In this document: positions 35,663 to 44,549 of the stretch, piece by piece
How positions within the stretch are numbered: position 1 is the stretch's first letter
Layout: every line of letters starts with the position of its first letter
Assembly: GCF_037971845.1 (NCBI RefSeq)
Contig: NZ_CP150227.1
Coordinates: 4,092,001 to 4,156,000 of the forward strand
Source of the DNA: Paenibacillus sp. FSL R5-0766
Lineage (GTDB): Bacteria > Bacillota > Bacilli > Paenibacillales > Paenibacillaceae
Length of the DNA stretch: 64,000 nt
Reading direction: 5' to 3'
Translations under genes and position numbers: made by a program
Notes under the pieces: model-generated
The model's input: only the letters and a program-made list of their open reading frames with translations
Database searches by the model: none
Told to the model about the DNA's origin: nothing

Positions 35663-36511
35663 TTATAACCAGGAACGCATGAGCGCTATATCATCATGGT
35701 GCGTTCCATCTTCGCCCGTTTCTGTCTCGAGCACAACAACCGCATTTTGGAACTCAGGCGCCTTTAACAATGCCTTCATTGATTCATTTCCGATATATCC
35801 CTGTCCGATCCTCGCATGTCTATCCTTACACGAACCAGACGCATATTTGGAATCATTAAAATGGACAGCAGCAACATTATCCCAATACCCGAGCATCCTG
35901 CCCTTATCGAGCATCGCCGCTTCGTTGCCTGACGACCACAAACCTGAAGCAAAAGCATGGCATGTGTCAAAACAAAAAGCAATATGCTCCGGATATCGGC
36001 TCAATTTGCGAATCTGTATCATTTCTTCCATCGTCGTGCCCATCGGGCCATGATCACCTGCCTGATTTTCAATCAGTACCTTTGAATGTCCATTCCAATT
36101 CTCCAAGGCGGTATCCAGACAATGAATGAGGTTCTGATAACCCTCCAGCGGATCGTTTGTTTTGATATGTCCGAAATGGACCACCGTCCCAACAGAACCG
36201 CAAGCATTCGAAATTTCAAGATCATTGCGAATAGAAGCTATTGTAGCATGAAACCCCGCCTCTCCACGGGTCATACCCAACGCCGGATTCGTGGGATAGG
36301 GTGAATGTGCAATCGAAGCAAGTCCCTGCTGTTCACACCAATCCCTGCACTGCTCAGCATCCTTGAGATCCAGACTTTTCAGGCCAAGGCTACGCGGGTT
36401 CTTCGGAAAATACTGAAATGCTGTTGCCCCCATCGCATGTGCTCTTTTGGCTGCCTGAAGAAATCCACCTCTCGTGCTGACATGTGCCCCGATTCCGGTT
36501 TTAGGCCTCAT
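35663..36511 (-). CDS. nfo: Endonuclease IV
   Basis: Zinc-dependent AP endonuclease of base-excision repair. Zinc-site residues are all in place: IGAHVSTRGG, VVHFGHIKT, VLIENQAGD, FCFDTCHAFASG, AVHFNDSKY, DRHARIGQGYIG and VLETETG. 282 aa from the ATG of MRPKTGIG, which overlaps the end of fpg by 11 bp; the longer frame is out-of-family. No clear ribosome site precedes this ATG, so translation is probably coupled to fpg, with which it shares AP-site repair. Confidence 0.94.
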   Translation of the reverse strand: MRPKTGIGAHVSTRGGFLQAAKRAHAMGATAFQYFPKNPRSLGLKSLDLKDAEQCRDWCEQQGLASIAHSPYPTNPALGMTRGEAGFHATIASIRNDLEISNACGSVGTVVHFGHIKTNDPLEGYQNLIHCLDTALENWNGHSKVLIENQAGDHGPMGTTMEEMIQIRKLSRYPEHIAFCFDTCHAFASGLWSSGNEAAMLDKGRMLGYWDNVAAVHFNDSKYASGSCKDRHARIGQGYIGNESMKALLKAPEFQNAVVVLETETGEDGTHHDDIALMRSWL

Positions 36512-37322
36512 GCTGGCATTTCGGACAGAAGAACGCCTTCTTGCCCGTAATTTCCACTCGTTCAATTGTTCCCCCGCAGCGCGGACAAGTCTCGCCTTCC
36601 CGATCGTATACGCGACATTGCTCGTCAAAACTTCCTGTCTTCGTATCCCCTTGCATCAGCGGCATTTCCATATAACCGCCCTCAGAAGCTGCTTCACGCA
36701 ACACCGACTGCATCGAATGGAACAAACGCTCCGTCAGCTCAGGTGAAGCCGCGATGTTCTGCGTTTTGGAGCTTGGTCTCAGACCGGCAGCAAAAGCAAT
36801 CTCATCCGAATAACAATTGCCAATCCCCGCAATAATATGTTGGTTTACCAACGTTGTCTTGAGCGTACCCCGGCGACCTTTCAACAGGGAAGCAAAACGT
36901 TCCACGTTCATCCGTCGATCCAAAGGTTCAGGTCCAAGATCAGACATCGCCTCTTCGGTTTCTTTCGAAGTAAGCAGATGTAAATAACCCAAGCGCAGTC
37001 CGATAAAGAATAAAATGTGATCGCCAAACTGAATTTCCACTTGTGTGGAACGATCAGGGCGTTCCTCTTCCGTGCCCCAGAAAATCATACCGCCTAACAT
37101 GAGGTGCAGCACCAGACGTTTACCATTAGCCAAGTGGAAAATCAGATGCTTCGCTCGGCGCTCAACAAATATGATGCGATTACCTGTAAGTTCATTGATG
37201 AACAGATCAGGCTCCGTATTTATCGTTTTATCACGGTTAATTACCACACCTGTAATCAGTAGATCAAGTATTTTCTCGGACAGCAAGGTCCGGTAATTTT
37301 CCATTTCCGGTAGTTCCGGCAT
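36501..37322 (-). CDS. Fpg/Nei-family DNA glycosylase
   Basis: Bifunctional glycosylase and AP lyase that removes oxidised bases. N-terminal PELPEMENYRTLL gives the catalytic Pro and Glu; the helix-two-turn-helix is VNQHIIAGIGNCYSDEIAF; the C-terminal zinc finger has CPRCGG and CPKC. 273 aa. Typical MutM begins MPELPEVET, so this is a divergent branch, as in Bacillales with two Fpg paralogues. Starts 7 bp after the HAD gene. Confidence 0.9.
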   Translation of the reverse strand: MPELPEMENYRTLLSEKILDLLITGVVINRDKTINTEPDLFINELTGNRIIFVERRAKHLIFHLANGKRLVLHLMLGGMIFWGTEEERPDRSTQVEIQFGDHILFFIGLRLGYLHLLTSKETEEAMSDLGPEPLDRRMNVERFASLLKGRRGTLKTTLVNQHIIAGIGNCYSDEIAFAAGLRPSSKTQNIAASPELTERLFHSMQSVLREAASEGGYMEMPLMQGDTKTGSFDEQCRVYDREGETCPRCGGTIERVEITGKKAFFCPKCQHEA

Positions 37323-37328
37323 CGTACA

Positions 37329-38138
37329 TTACCCCTTTTTGGAAGCTTGGTCTGCCTCTTGCGACAGCCACTCCATCAATTTATGCAAATCTTCAAACAC
37401 ATGATCAGGTCGAGCCTTCGCCGCTTGAATGTGTCCATCCATATTATCCCGTGTTGTGATACCGGTAAGTACCAACAGTGTCTCACACCCTGCTGCCACT
37501 CCAGCTGCAATATCGGTTCGCATATTATCTCCGATCACTGCCACTTCATGAGACGCCAGGTTTAGCCTGCTAATGGCCGACTTCATTATAACACTCGATG
37601 GCTTTCCTATGACTGTAGGATGGACTCCGGTTGCTGCTTCAATTGCTGCTCCAATAGTCCCCGCCCCAGGTGTCAGTCCATCATCGGAAGGAAGCTGCAG
37701 ATCCGGGTTGGTCATGATGAATTTTGATCCCGCATTAATCCACCTTAGCGCCTTGGTCAGTTTATGATAGGAAAATTCACGATCAATCCCCTGTATCACA
37801 TATTCTGGCGCATCTTCCGTCAGCTGTAGTCCTGCTTCTTCTATGGCTTGCAGCAATCCTGCTTCTCCGATACATGCCACTGTTGCACCTGGGGACTCTT
37901 CAGCAACATATTCAGCAGCTGCCACTGCAGAAGTGCATACTTGAGACGCGTCGGCAGGTATGCCCATCCCGTTCAGATGATCTGCCACACCTTGTGGTGT
38001 ACGGGAAGAATTATTTGTTACGAATAAATACGGCTTTCCTAGCTCTTGCAGTGTTCGAATAAGCTGATCGGCTCCTTCGATACGATGTCTGCCATGATAG
38101 AGCGTACCATCCAAGTCAATCAGATAGGCCTTAATCAC
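37329..38138 (-). CDS. HAD-IIA family phosphatase (NagD/YutF-like)
   Basis: Sugar- or nucleotide-phosphate hydrolase. Catalytic Asp pair in AYLIDLDGTLYHG, Ser/Thr motif VTNNSSRTPQG, Lys in VIGKPSSVIM and acidic VAVIGDNMRTDI. 269 aa from the second GTG, which has AAAGGA 10 nt upstream; a GTG three codons earlier is too close. First gene of the unit with fpg and nfo. Confidence 0.88.
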   Translation of the reverse strand: MIKAYLIDLDGTLYHGRHRIEGADQLIRTLQELGKPYLFVTNNSSRTPQGVADHLNGMGIPADASQVCTSAVAAAEYVAEESPGATVACIGEAGLLQAIEEAGLQLTEDAPEYVIQGIDREFSYHKLTKALRWINAGSKFIMTNPDLQLPSDDGLTPGAGTIGAAIEAATGVHPTVIGKPSSVIMKSAISRLNLASHEVAVIGDNMRTDIAAGVAAGCETLLVLTGITTRDNMDGHIQAAKARPDHVFEDLHKLMEWLSQEADQASKKG

Positions 38139-38219
38139 ACACAGCACTTCCTTTCTTTATTCCATTAACATTTCATGTCCTTAATCATCTACCTCGAACT
38201 TGACCGCGAACCTATGTAT

Positions 38220-38366
38220 TCAGGCAAAAAATAATGGCTTGCTGACATATGTACGCAACAAGTCGAACCGGATCGAACACCGACGGTTTAACTCGCGCGT
38301 CTTCTGTACAAGCTTGTCATTTCCTGCGCTTTCCCGGAAAATAATTTGAATCATTTCCCTCTTCAT
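38220..38366 (-). CDS. Possible 48-aa protein
   Basis: MKREMIQIIFRESAGNDKL opens a short basic frame ending SKPLFFA. An AGGATGG ribosome-like site is 5 nt upstream. The longer version of the frame would run through the rnz terminator and is rejected. No family recognised; could be spurious. The rest of the 38139-38494 gap holds only the terminator. Confidence 0.3.
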   Translation of the reverse strand: MKREMIQIIFRESAGNDKLVQKTRELNRRCSIRFDLLRTYVSKPLFFA

Positions 38367-38398
38367 ATTGCCCATCCTACACGCTTTCTGACCAGATT

Positions 38399-38436
38399 GC
38401 AAAAGGGACCGCGGGAGTTCCTCTCCCTCAGTCCCG
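38399..38436 (-). terminator. Terminator after rnz
   Basis: Minus-strand GGGAC and GGGAG pair with CTCCC and GGTCCC, followed by TTTTG. Confidence 0.75.
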
Positions 38437-38494
38437 TGCAATTACCCGGATCTTTATATGACGTGTTTAACCGTGCACTGGTTCGCAATCAGGG

Positions 38495-39433
38495 TTAAGA
38501 TTCTTGCTTGCGATGCACGACAGGAATAAGCTGGTGTTCGTTTGCAAGTCTGGTATTCGGGAATACGGACTGCGCCTCTTCCAAAAGGGGCTGAAGTTGA
38601 TCCTCATCCTTATAGCGTGAACTGAAGTGAGTCATGATTAGTTGCCCTACATTGGCTGCTCTAGCCGCTTCTGCCGCTTGTTTAGAAGTACTATGATAGT
38701 ACTCATGTGCTGTATCGGCCAGATCATGCATGAATGTAGCTTCATGTACAAGTACATCTGCATTGATGGAAAGAGGCTGTACATTGTCACATGGACGTGT
38801 ATCACCCAATATGGTGATTACCATACCACGCTTTGGCGCTCCCAATACATCTTCTGGACGAAGCGAATCACCGTTATCCAACGTAATGGTTTCTCCACGT
38901 TTCAGCCGGCCGAACAATGGGCCTGGTTTCAAACCGTATTCCGCCAGTTTGGCTGGGTCCAGGCTTCCTGGGCGATCTTTTTCCGTGATCCGGTATCCAT
39001 AGCTGTCAATCCGATGCTCAAGCAAAGCTGCTTCCACAATAAAACTGTCATCCTCGAACAGGACGCCGCCCGTATGTTCCACGATATTCAAATCATAGTT
39101 AACCCGGGATTGGCTAAGCTCCATTGTTGTACTGATCATTCGTTCCGTACCTGGCGGACCATATACGGTTAATGGTGTGGTGCCACCTTGATAGGCTCTG
39201 CTCGAAAGCAGTCCTGGAAGTCCAAATACATGATCACCATGCAGATGTGTAATGAATATTTTCTCCAATTTGCTCAGTTTAAGCGGAGAACTTAAAATCT
39301 GATGCTGCGTTCCTTCCCCGCAGTCAAACAACCACAAAGCTCTGCGCTCATCCAACATGCGTAGCCCAATGGAAGTTACATTCCGTTGAAGCGTAGGTAC
39401 ACCAGCATTAGTTCCCAGGAAATATAGTTCCAT
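38495..39433 (-). CDS. rnz: Ribonuclease Z
   Basis: Zinc beta-lactamase-fold endonuclease that trims tRNA 3' trailers. Start MELYFLGTNAGVPT, metal site FITHLHGDHVFGLPG, then VLVHEATFMHD and LIMTHFSSRY. The flexible arm region GLKPGPLFGRLKRGE marks true RNase Z. 312 aa from the ATG 9 nt after AGAGGTG; the longer frame is non-family. Between metH and its terminator. Confidence 0.94.
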   Translation of the reverse strand: MELYFLGTNAGVPTLQRNVTSIGLRMLDERRALWLFDCGEGTQHQILSSPLKLSKLEKIFITHLHGDHVFGLPGLLSSRAYQGGTTPLTVYGPPGTERMISTTMELSQSRVNYDLNIVEHTGGVLFEDDSFIVEAALLEHRIDSYGYRITEKDRPGSLDPAKLAEYGLKPGPLFGRLKRGETITLDNGDSLRPEDVLGAPKRGMVITILGDTRPCDNVQPLSINADVLVHEATFMHDLADTAHEYYHSTSKQAAEAARAANVGQLIMTHFSSRYKDEDQLQPLLEEAQSVFPNTRLANEHQLIPVVHRKQES

Positions 39434-39462
39434 TCTGGATCGCACCTCTTTCTGTTGCCAGC

Positions 39463-39487
39463 AAAAAACCTCCGACAATGCGGAGGG
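39463..39487 (-). terminator. Terminator after metH
   Basis: CCTCCG/CGGAGG stem followed by TTTTTT on the minus strand, 24 bp after the metH stop. Confidence 0.85.
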
Positions 39488-39510
39488 CTTTGCCTGACAC
39501 TCTACTGAAT

Positions 39511-42500
39511 TTATGCCTTCTCTACATTAAAATACTTAGCTTGCGGATGGCTGAATACCATCGCTGATACGGAAGCTTCAGGTTCCATCATGAAACCTTC
39601 CGTCAATTCCACCCCGATATCCTCAGGCTGCAGCAACTTGAACAGCGGCCCTTGGTCTTCCAAATCCGGACAAGCCGGATATCCAAAGGATACCCTGATC
39701 CCTTGATAGCGTGCACCGTGACGTTGCTTCATGGTCATCTGGGCTGAATCCGGGAATCCCCATATATCTCTCATCATATGATGCACACGCTCAGCTAATC
39801 CCTCTGCTACTTCAAGCGCTACGGATTGCAGAGCATGCGAGCGAAGGTAATCCCCTTGATCTTTCCACGCCGTGGATAGTTCACGTACACCGTGTCCGGC
39901 CGTAACAACCATGAAACCAACGTAATCCATCTGACCGGATTCAACAGGCTTCAGGAAGTCGGACAGGCACAGGAACGGCTCGACTTTTTGACGTGGGAAC
40001 GTAAAAGTATGCAAAATATTGCTGGTGTCCTTTGGATCATAGATGATGATGCTGTTACCACTGGACTGAGCAGGGAAGAAACGATACATGGCATGTGCCT
40101 GAATAATCCCGTCACGAACAGCTTCTTGCATGATATCATCCACGACTGCTTTCAGGTCGGTAGCCTTCTTATCACCTGAAGCAAGCAGTTGTTCTACTGA
40201 ACCGCGCAACCCCAGATGATGTCCAAGCAACATCTGCATGTTCACATATGGCAGGATATGTGATAATGGGTAGTTACGCATCGTATGCCGCTCCAGGTCA
40301 GGCGGGACAAGAACCGGATTATCTACAGCAATATCCGAACGCTCCACTCGCGTAAGCTCTGGAAGAGCCTGAACAGCTACAGCACTTGAAGCATCAGCTT
40401 CTTTTTCTGCTTCCATCTCCAGTTGCATCACTTCACGTGAAACGGGATTCATCAATTTGTTCGCCAGATCCAGACCGTCCATCGCATCTTTCGCATATAC
40501 AACCATTCCGTTATATTCAGGACGAATACGATTTTTGGTGAATTTACGTGTTAGCGCCGCTCCGCCAACCATAATAGGCACATCAATACCTGCTGTTCGC
40601 AAATCCTGAGCGGTAAGAATCATCTGTTGCGCTGATTTTACCAATAGACCCGAGAGGCCGATTGCGTCGACTTTTTCTTCTCGGTATGCCTCAATGATAC
40701 GTTCTGGTGGTACTTTTATACCCAAATTAATGATTCGGTAACCGTTATTCGACAGGATGATCTCAACCAGGTTCTTACCGATGTCATGCACATCGCCCTT
40801 GACCGTGGCGAGAATGATCTTGCCTTTAACCGAAGTCTCATTCTTCTCCATAAATTGCTCCAGATATGCTACAGAAGCCTTCATAACCTCCGCACTCTGC
40901 AACACCTCAGCTACAATCAACTCATTGTTGTTAAAGAGACGACCTACTTCCTCCATCCCCCGCATCAGTGGACCGTTAATCACTTGAAGTGCTGTATATT
41001 TGGCAAGTGCCTGTTCGAGATCTGGCAACAATCCTTCTTTACTTCCTTCGACTACATATGAAGCGAGACGCTCTTCTAATGAAAGGTTTGAGATTTTTTC
41101 CTTCTTCTCAACCTTCTTGTTACGAAACGCCGCTACGAACGCTGCCAGTGTTTCATCATTTGTGTTATATAAAAGTTCTTCCGAGAGTCTGCGTTCTTCT
41201 TCCGGAATGGAGGCATAACGCTCCAGTTTCTCTGTGTTCACGATCGCATAATCGAGACCTGCTTTGGTACATTCATATAAGAAAACTGAGTTCAACACCT
41301 CACGGCCTGCTTCTGGCAGTCCGAATGAAATGTTACTGATCCCGAGGATCGTATGACACTCTGGCATCGCTTCCTTAATTACTCTTATACCTTCAATAGT
41401 TTCTTTAGCTGAACCGATGTACTGTTCATCTCCGGTCCCAACTGGGAACACCAACGTATCAAAAATTAGGTCTTCTGGTTTGAGACCATATTTGTTCACC
41501 AGCAAATCGTAAGAGCGCTTCGCTACGTCAAGCTTGTCTTCCCGACTAATCGCCTGACCTCGTTCGTCAATCGTTCCGACAACTACCGCACCACCATATT
41601 TATGAAGCAACGGCGTAATCAGCTCAAATTTCTCTTCGCCATCCTCAAGGTTAATGGAGTTAATTATCGCTTTACCTTGTGAGTACTGAAGGGCCAGATC
41701 AATTACTGAAGCATCTGTCGTATCAATCATGAGAGGAACTTTTACTTTTTTCACAACCAGTTCAAGGAACTTCACCATGTCTTCAGACTCTTCACGGTCC
41801 GGATCTTGTACACACACGTCAACAATGTGCGCTCCATTTTTCACTTGAGCACGAGCAATTTCCGAAGCTTCTTCATATTTGCCTTCTACAATGAGGCGTT
41901 TGAATTTCCGTGATCCCAGCACGTTCGTACGCTCACCGACCATATATGGACGATTGTCCTGTTCAATATAGATTGGTTCTATACCAGACAATGCCGGTGG
42001 ATGTGTTCCGTTCATTTCTCTTGGGGGGTACTGGGCAAGTGTGTCGCGCATCGCCCGAATATGTGCAGGGGTTGTCCCGCAACATCCACCAGCAATATTC
42101 AACCAGCCCTGTTCGGCAAAAGCACCAATCTTCTGAGCAAGCGAGTCTGGTGACTCATGGTAATTACCATTCTCATCCGGAAGACCCGCGTTCGGGTAAC
42201 AACTAACGGCAACCGATGCCATTCCGGAAAGAGAGCGAATGTGATCACGCATGAACTCCGGACCCGTAGCACAGTTTAGTCCTACCGAAATTGGGTTAAG
42301 GTGTTCTAAGGATATATAAAAGGATTCGATGTTCTGACCCGCAAGGGTCGTTCCCATCGGTTCGATCGTTCCTGATATCATCAGAGGCAGTGTAACGCCA
42401 CTCTGTTCGAAGGCCTGCTGAATTCCAATGCTGCCTGCTTTTACATTGAGGGTATCCTGTGAGGTTTCGAGTAGTAGCGCATCAACGCCTCCCTCTATTA

Positions 42501-42960
42501 AAGCAAGCGCTTGCTCCAAATAACTGTCGATAAGTTCCTGGAACGTTACTCCCCCAGTTACAGACAGTGTTTTGGTTGTTGGTCCCATCGCACCTACCAC
42601 ATAACGTGGAGATTCAGGTGTAGAGAAACGATCAACCGCAGCTTTCGCAATTCTGGCTGCTTCCAGGTTGATCTCGCGTGCCCGATCCTGAATATCGTAC
42701 TCAGCAAGCACAACGGATGTCGCACCAAATGTATTGGTTTCAATTAAATCGGCGCCAGCCTCCAGATATTCTTCATGAATGCGCTGGATCAGCTCTGGAC
42801 GAGTAAGCACTAACATTTCATTACATCCATCCAGATCTTCGCCGCCAAAATCTTCGCCAGTCAGATCAACTTGTTGAATCATGGTCCCCATTGCACCGTC
42901 GAGGATTAATATTCGTTGTTTTAATGCATCGTGTAGACTAATCTTATCCAATATCTTCAC
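39511..42960 (-). CDS. metH: Cobalamin-dependent methionine synthase
   Basis: Methylates homocysteine via methylcobalamin using methyl-tetrahydrofolate. 1149 aa in the usual order: homocysteine-binding barrel with GLNCATGPE and zinc Cys pair GGCCGTTPAH; pteridine-binding barrel (VGERTNVLGSRKFKRL); cap and B12 domain with the Co-ligating His in KGDVHDIGKNLVEIILSNNGY; C-terminal reactivation domain (PLSHILPYVN, GHGVRELS, RYQGIRVSFGYPACPDL). Slightly shorter than E. coli MetH. No SAM riboswitch is seen in the 170-bp divergent region, so control is unclear. Confidence 0.97.
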   Translation of the reverse strand: MKILDKISLHDALKQRILILDGAMGTMIQQVDLTGEDFGGEDLDGCNEMLVLTRPELIQRIHEEYLEAGADLIETNTFGATSVVLAEYDIQDRAREINLEAARIAKAAVDRFSTPESPRYVVGAMGPTTKTLSVTGGVTFQELIDSYLEQALALIEGGVDALLLETSQDTLNVKAGSIGIQQAFEQSGVTLPLMISGTIEPMGTTLAGQNIESFYISLEHLNPISVGLNCATGPEFMRDHIRSLSGMASVAVSCYPNAGLPDENGNYHESPDSLAQKIGAFAEQGWLNIAGGCCGTTPAHIRAMRDTLAQYPPREMNGTHPPALSGIEPIYIEQDNRPYMVGERTNVLGSRKFKRLIVEGKYEEASEIARAQVKNGAHIVDVCVQDPDREESEDMVKFLELVVKKVKVPLMIDTTDASVIDLALQYSQGKAIINSINLEDGEEKFELITPLLHKYGGAVVVGTIDERGQAISREDKLDVAKRSYDLLVNKYGLKPEDLIFDTLVFPVGTGDEQYIGSAKETIEGIRVIKEAMPECHTILGISNISFGLPEAGREVLNSVFLYECTKAGLDYAIVNTEKLERYASIPEEERRLSEELLYNTNDETLAAFVAAFRNKKVEKKEKISNLSLEERLASYVVEGSKEGLLPDLEQALAKYTALQVINGPLMRGMEEVGRLFNNNELIVAEVLQSAEVMKASVAYLEQFMEKNETSVKGKIILATVKGDVHDIGKNLVEIILSNNGYRIINLGIKVPPERIIEAYREEKVDAIGLSGLLVKSAQQMILTAQDLRTAGIDVPIMVGGAALTRKFTKNRIRPEYNGMVVYAKDAMDGLDLANKLMNPVSREVMQLEMEAEKEADASSAVAVQALPELTRVERSDIAVDNPVLVPPDLERHTMRNYPLSHILPYVNMQMLLGHHLGLRGSVEQLLASGDKKATDLKAVVDDIMQEAVRDGIIQAHAMYRFFPAQSSGNSIIIYDPKDTSNILHTFTFPRQKVEPFLCLSDFLKPVESGQMDYVGFMVVTAGHGVRELSTAWKDQGDYLRSHALQSVALEVAEGLAERVHHMMRDIWGFPDSAQMTMKQRHGARYQGIRVSFGYPACPDLEDQGPLFKLLQPEDIGVELTEGFMMEPEASVSAMVFSHPQAKYFNVEKA

Positions 42961-43130
42961 CCCCGCAAAACGTTAGATCTTAGTTTAACAGAAACTAACT
43001 TATTGTGAAAGATCGGGTTTGGTCCCGAAAGATGGCGGGTTTGCACGAATATGAACGGAATTTGAGAATCGACAAAAACAAAGCAATCCGATATAATTCA
43101 ATTAAACCAAGTGGAAAAGAGGGAAAGAAC

Positions 43131-43676
43131 ATGGCTGAAATTGTTATCCGAAATACGAACGAACGCATCACTGGTGACGAAAATGTTCGAAATTTCTTGA
43201 ACAAATACGATGTATTATATGAGAAGTGGGACGCTTCCAAACTGAACACTGATCTGCAAAATAACTTTGGATTAACTGATGAACAGAAAACCGAGGTTTT
43301 AGAAACTTACGATTATGAAATCAGAGATTTGGCTGCACGTCGCGGATACCAGATCTGGGATGTCATCACACTGTCCGAACAAACACCAGATATCGAAGAA
43401 AAGCTGGCCAAGTTCGAAGAGATCCACACCCACGCTGAAGATGAGATTCGTGCAATTGTTGCTGGTAAAGGAATCTTTGTTATCAAAGCTAAAGATGATG
43501 TGGGCTACTTTAATGTAGAACTGTCTCCTGGAGACGTTATCTCCGTACCTGAGAATACACCGCACTTCTTCACTTTAATGGAGAACAAACAAATTATTGC
43601 TGTACGTCTGTTCATCGAAAAAGATGGCTGGATTGCAGATCCATACCCTGATCCTACTTTTATCAAACAAGCCTAA
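43131..43676 (+). CDS. mtnD: Acireductone dioxygenase
   Basis: Methionine-salvage enzyme that cleaves 1,2-dihydroxy-3-keto-5-methylthiopentene. Cupin metal motif IHTHAEDEIRAIVAGKG (H-x-H-x4-E) and second His in TPHFFTLM. 181 aa from the ATG 8 nt after AGAGGG; the longer frame is non-family. Divergent from metH; no other mtn genes are in the window, which is unusual because they normally cluster. Confidence 0.93.
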   Translation: MAEIVIRNTNERITGDENVRNFLNKYDVLYEKWDASKLNTDLQNNFGLTDEQKTEVLETYDYEIRDLAARRGYQIWDVITLSEQTPDIEEKLAKFEEIHTHAEDEIRAIVAGKGIFVIKAKDDVGYFNVELSPGDVISVPENTPHFFTLMENKQIIAVRLFIEKDGWIADPYPDPTFIKQA

Positions 43677-43702
43677 CACTCTCGTGTTACAACTTGCTTA
43701 AC

Positions 43703-43734
43703 CAAAACCCCTGTTCAATTGAACAGGGGTTTTG
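43703..43734 (+). terminator. Terminator after mtnD
   Basis: Perfect stem AAAACCCCTGTTCA/TGAACAGGGGTTTT; may serve both mtnD and the convergent GntR gene. Confidence 0.8.
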
Positions 43735-43772
43735 GCATATGCATATGGAGAGTAGTATACAACATTGGTGCA

Positions 43773-44447
43773 TTATATAAAATAATGCGGGTATTTCGCC
43801 TTTATCGATTCCTGTTCAATAACAACTAGTCTAAGATGAGCTTCCATCACCTGAACAGCTTGCTCGGTCTGACGCTCTGTGATAAGACGATAAATCTCTT
43901 TGTGCTGGGAGATAATGACCTCCAGGTTGGAGTCCTCCGCTAGACGTAATAAACGCAACCGATTAAACGGAATATTCAGCTGCTGCAACATTTTCCATGT
44001 TCTTAGCTTACCCGTGCCCTGGAACAAAATCTGATGAAACTCTTCATCCAGTTCAAATAGACGATAGAAATTGTTTTTTCCTATACAGACTTCCTGCATT
44101 GCAATGTTGGTTTCAAGTCGAAATCTGTACTCTTCAGGAAAAGAAACACAAGCCAAAGTCACGATTTCCTTCTCCATCTTCTCCCGCATAAACCTGCCTT
44201 CTTCCACATGCTCCAGATTAATATGAGAGACGATCGTTCCACTCTGGGGAATAATGTCCAGCAGTTCTTCTTCAGCAAGCTTCATGAATGCTTCTCTAAC
44301 GGGTGTTCTGCTCACCTGCAGTTCATCTGCAATCTCTTTCTCTGAAATCTTGGTACCCGGCTTAAGTTCCAGGTGAAGAATTCGTTCTTTTAACAGGTTA
44401 TATGAATATGCCCGGGTCGAGCCTCTAATTTTTTGATTAAGTGACAT
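43773..44447 (-). CDS. GntR-family regulator (FCD)
   Basis: 224 aa. N-terminal winged helix with LKPGTKISEKEIADELQVSRTPVREAFMKL; C-terminal FCD ligand/metal domain with the typical D/H/H/H pattern (LDEEFHQIL, ISQHKEIYRL, VMEAHLRLV). Lies 102 bp after the sugar-binding lipoprotein and probably controls the importer or a sugar-acid pathway. A perfect palindrome CATACTAGTATG lies upstream of the importer, a possible site. Confidence 0.88.
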   Translation of the reverse strand: MSLNQKIRGSTRAYSYNLLKERILHLELKPGTKISEKEIADELQVSRTPVREAFMKLAEEELLDIIPQSGTIVSHINLEHVEEGRFMREKMEKEIVTLACVSFPEEYRFRLETNIAMQEVCIGKNNFYRLFELDEEFHQILFQGTGKLRTWKMLQQLNIPFNRLRLLRLAEDSNLEVIISQHKEIYRLITERQTEQAVQVMEAHLRLVVIEQESIKAKYPHYFI

Positions 44448-44549
44448 GCCTAGACCTCTTTCTATCAGCCGTATTCATTCATCTTAGCACAAATTACCGT
44501 TCCACTTATATATCGGTGTGAAACGGTAAACTGGCCAACATCAACTATA

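Noticed and set aside
38366..38441. Longer version of the small ORF at 38220
   Set aside because: Would run through the rnz terminator hairpin and has no ribosome site.
42961..43130. Looked for a SAM riboswitch or methionine T-box between metH and mtnD
   Set aside because: The gap is short and shows neither S-box nor T-box motifs.
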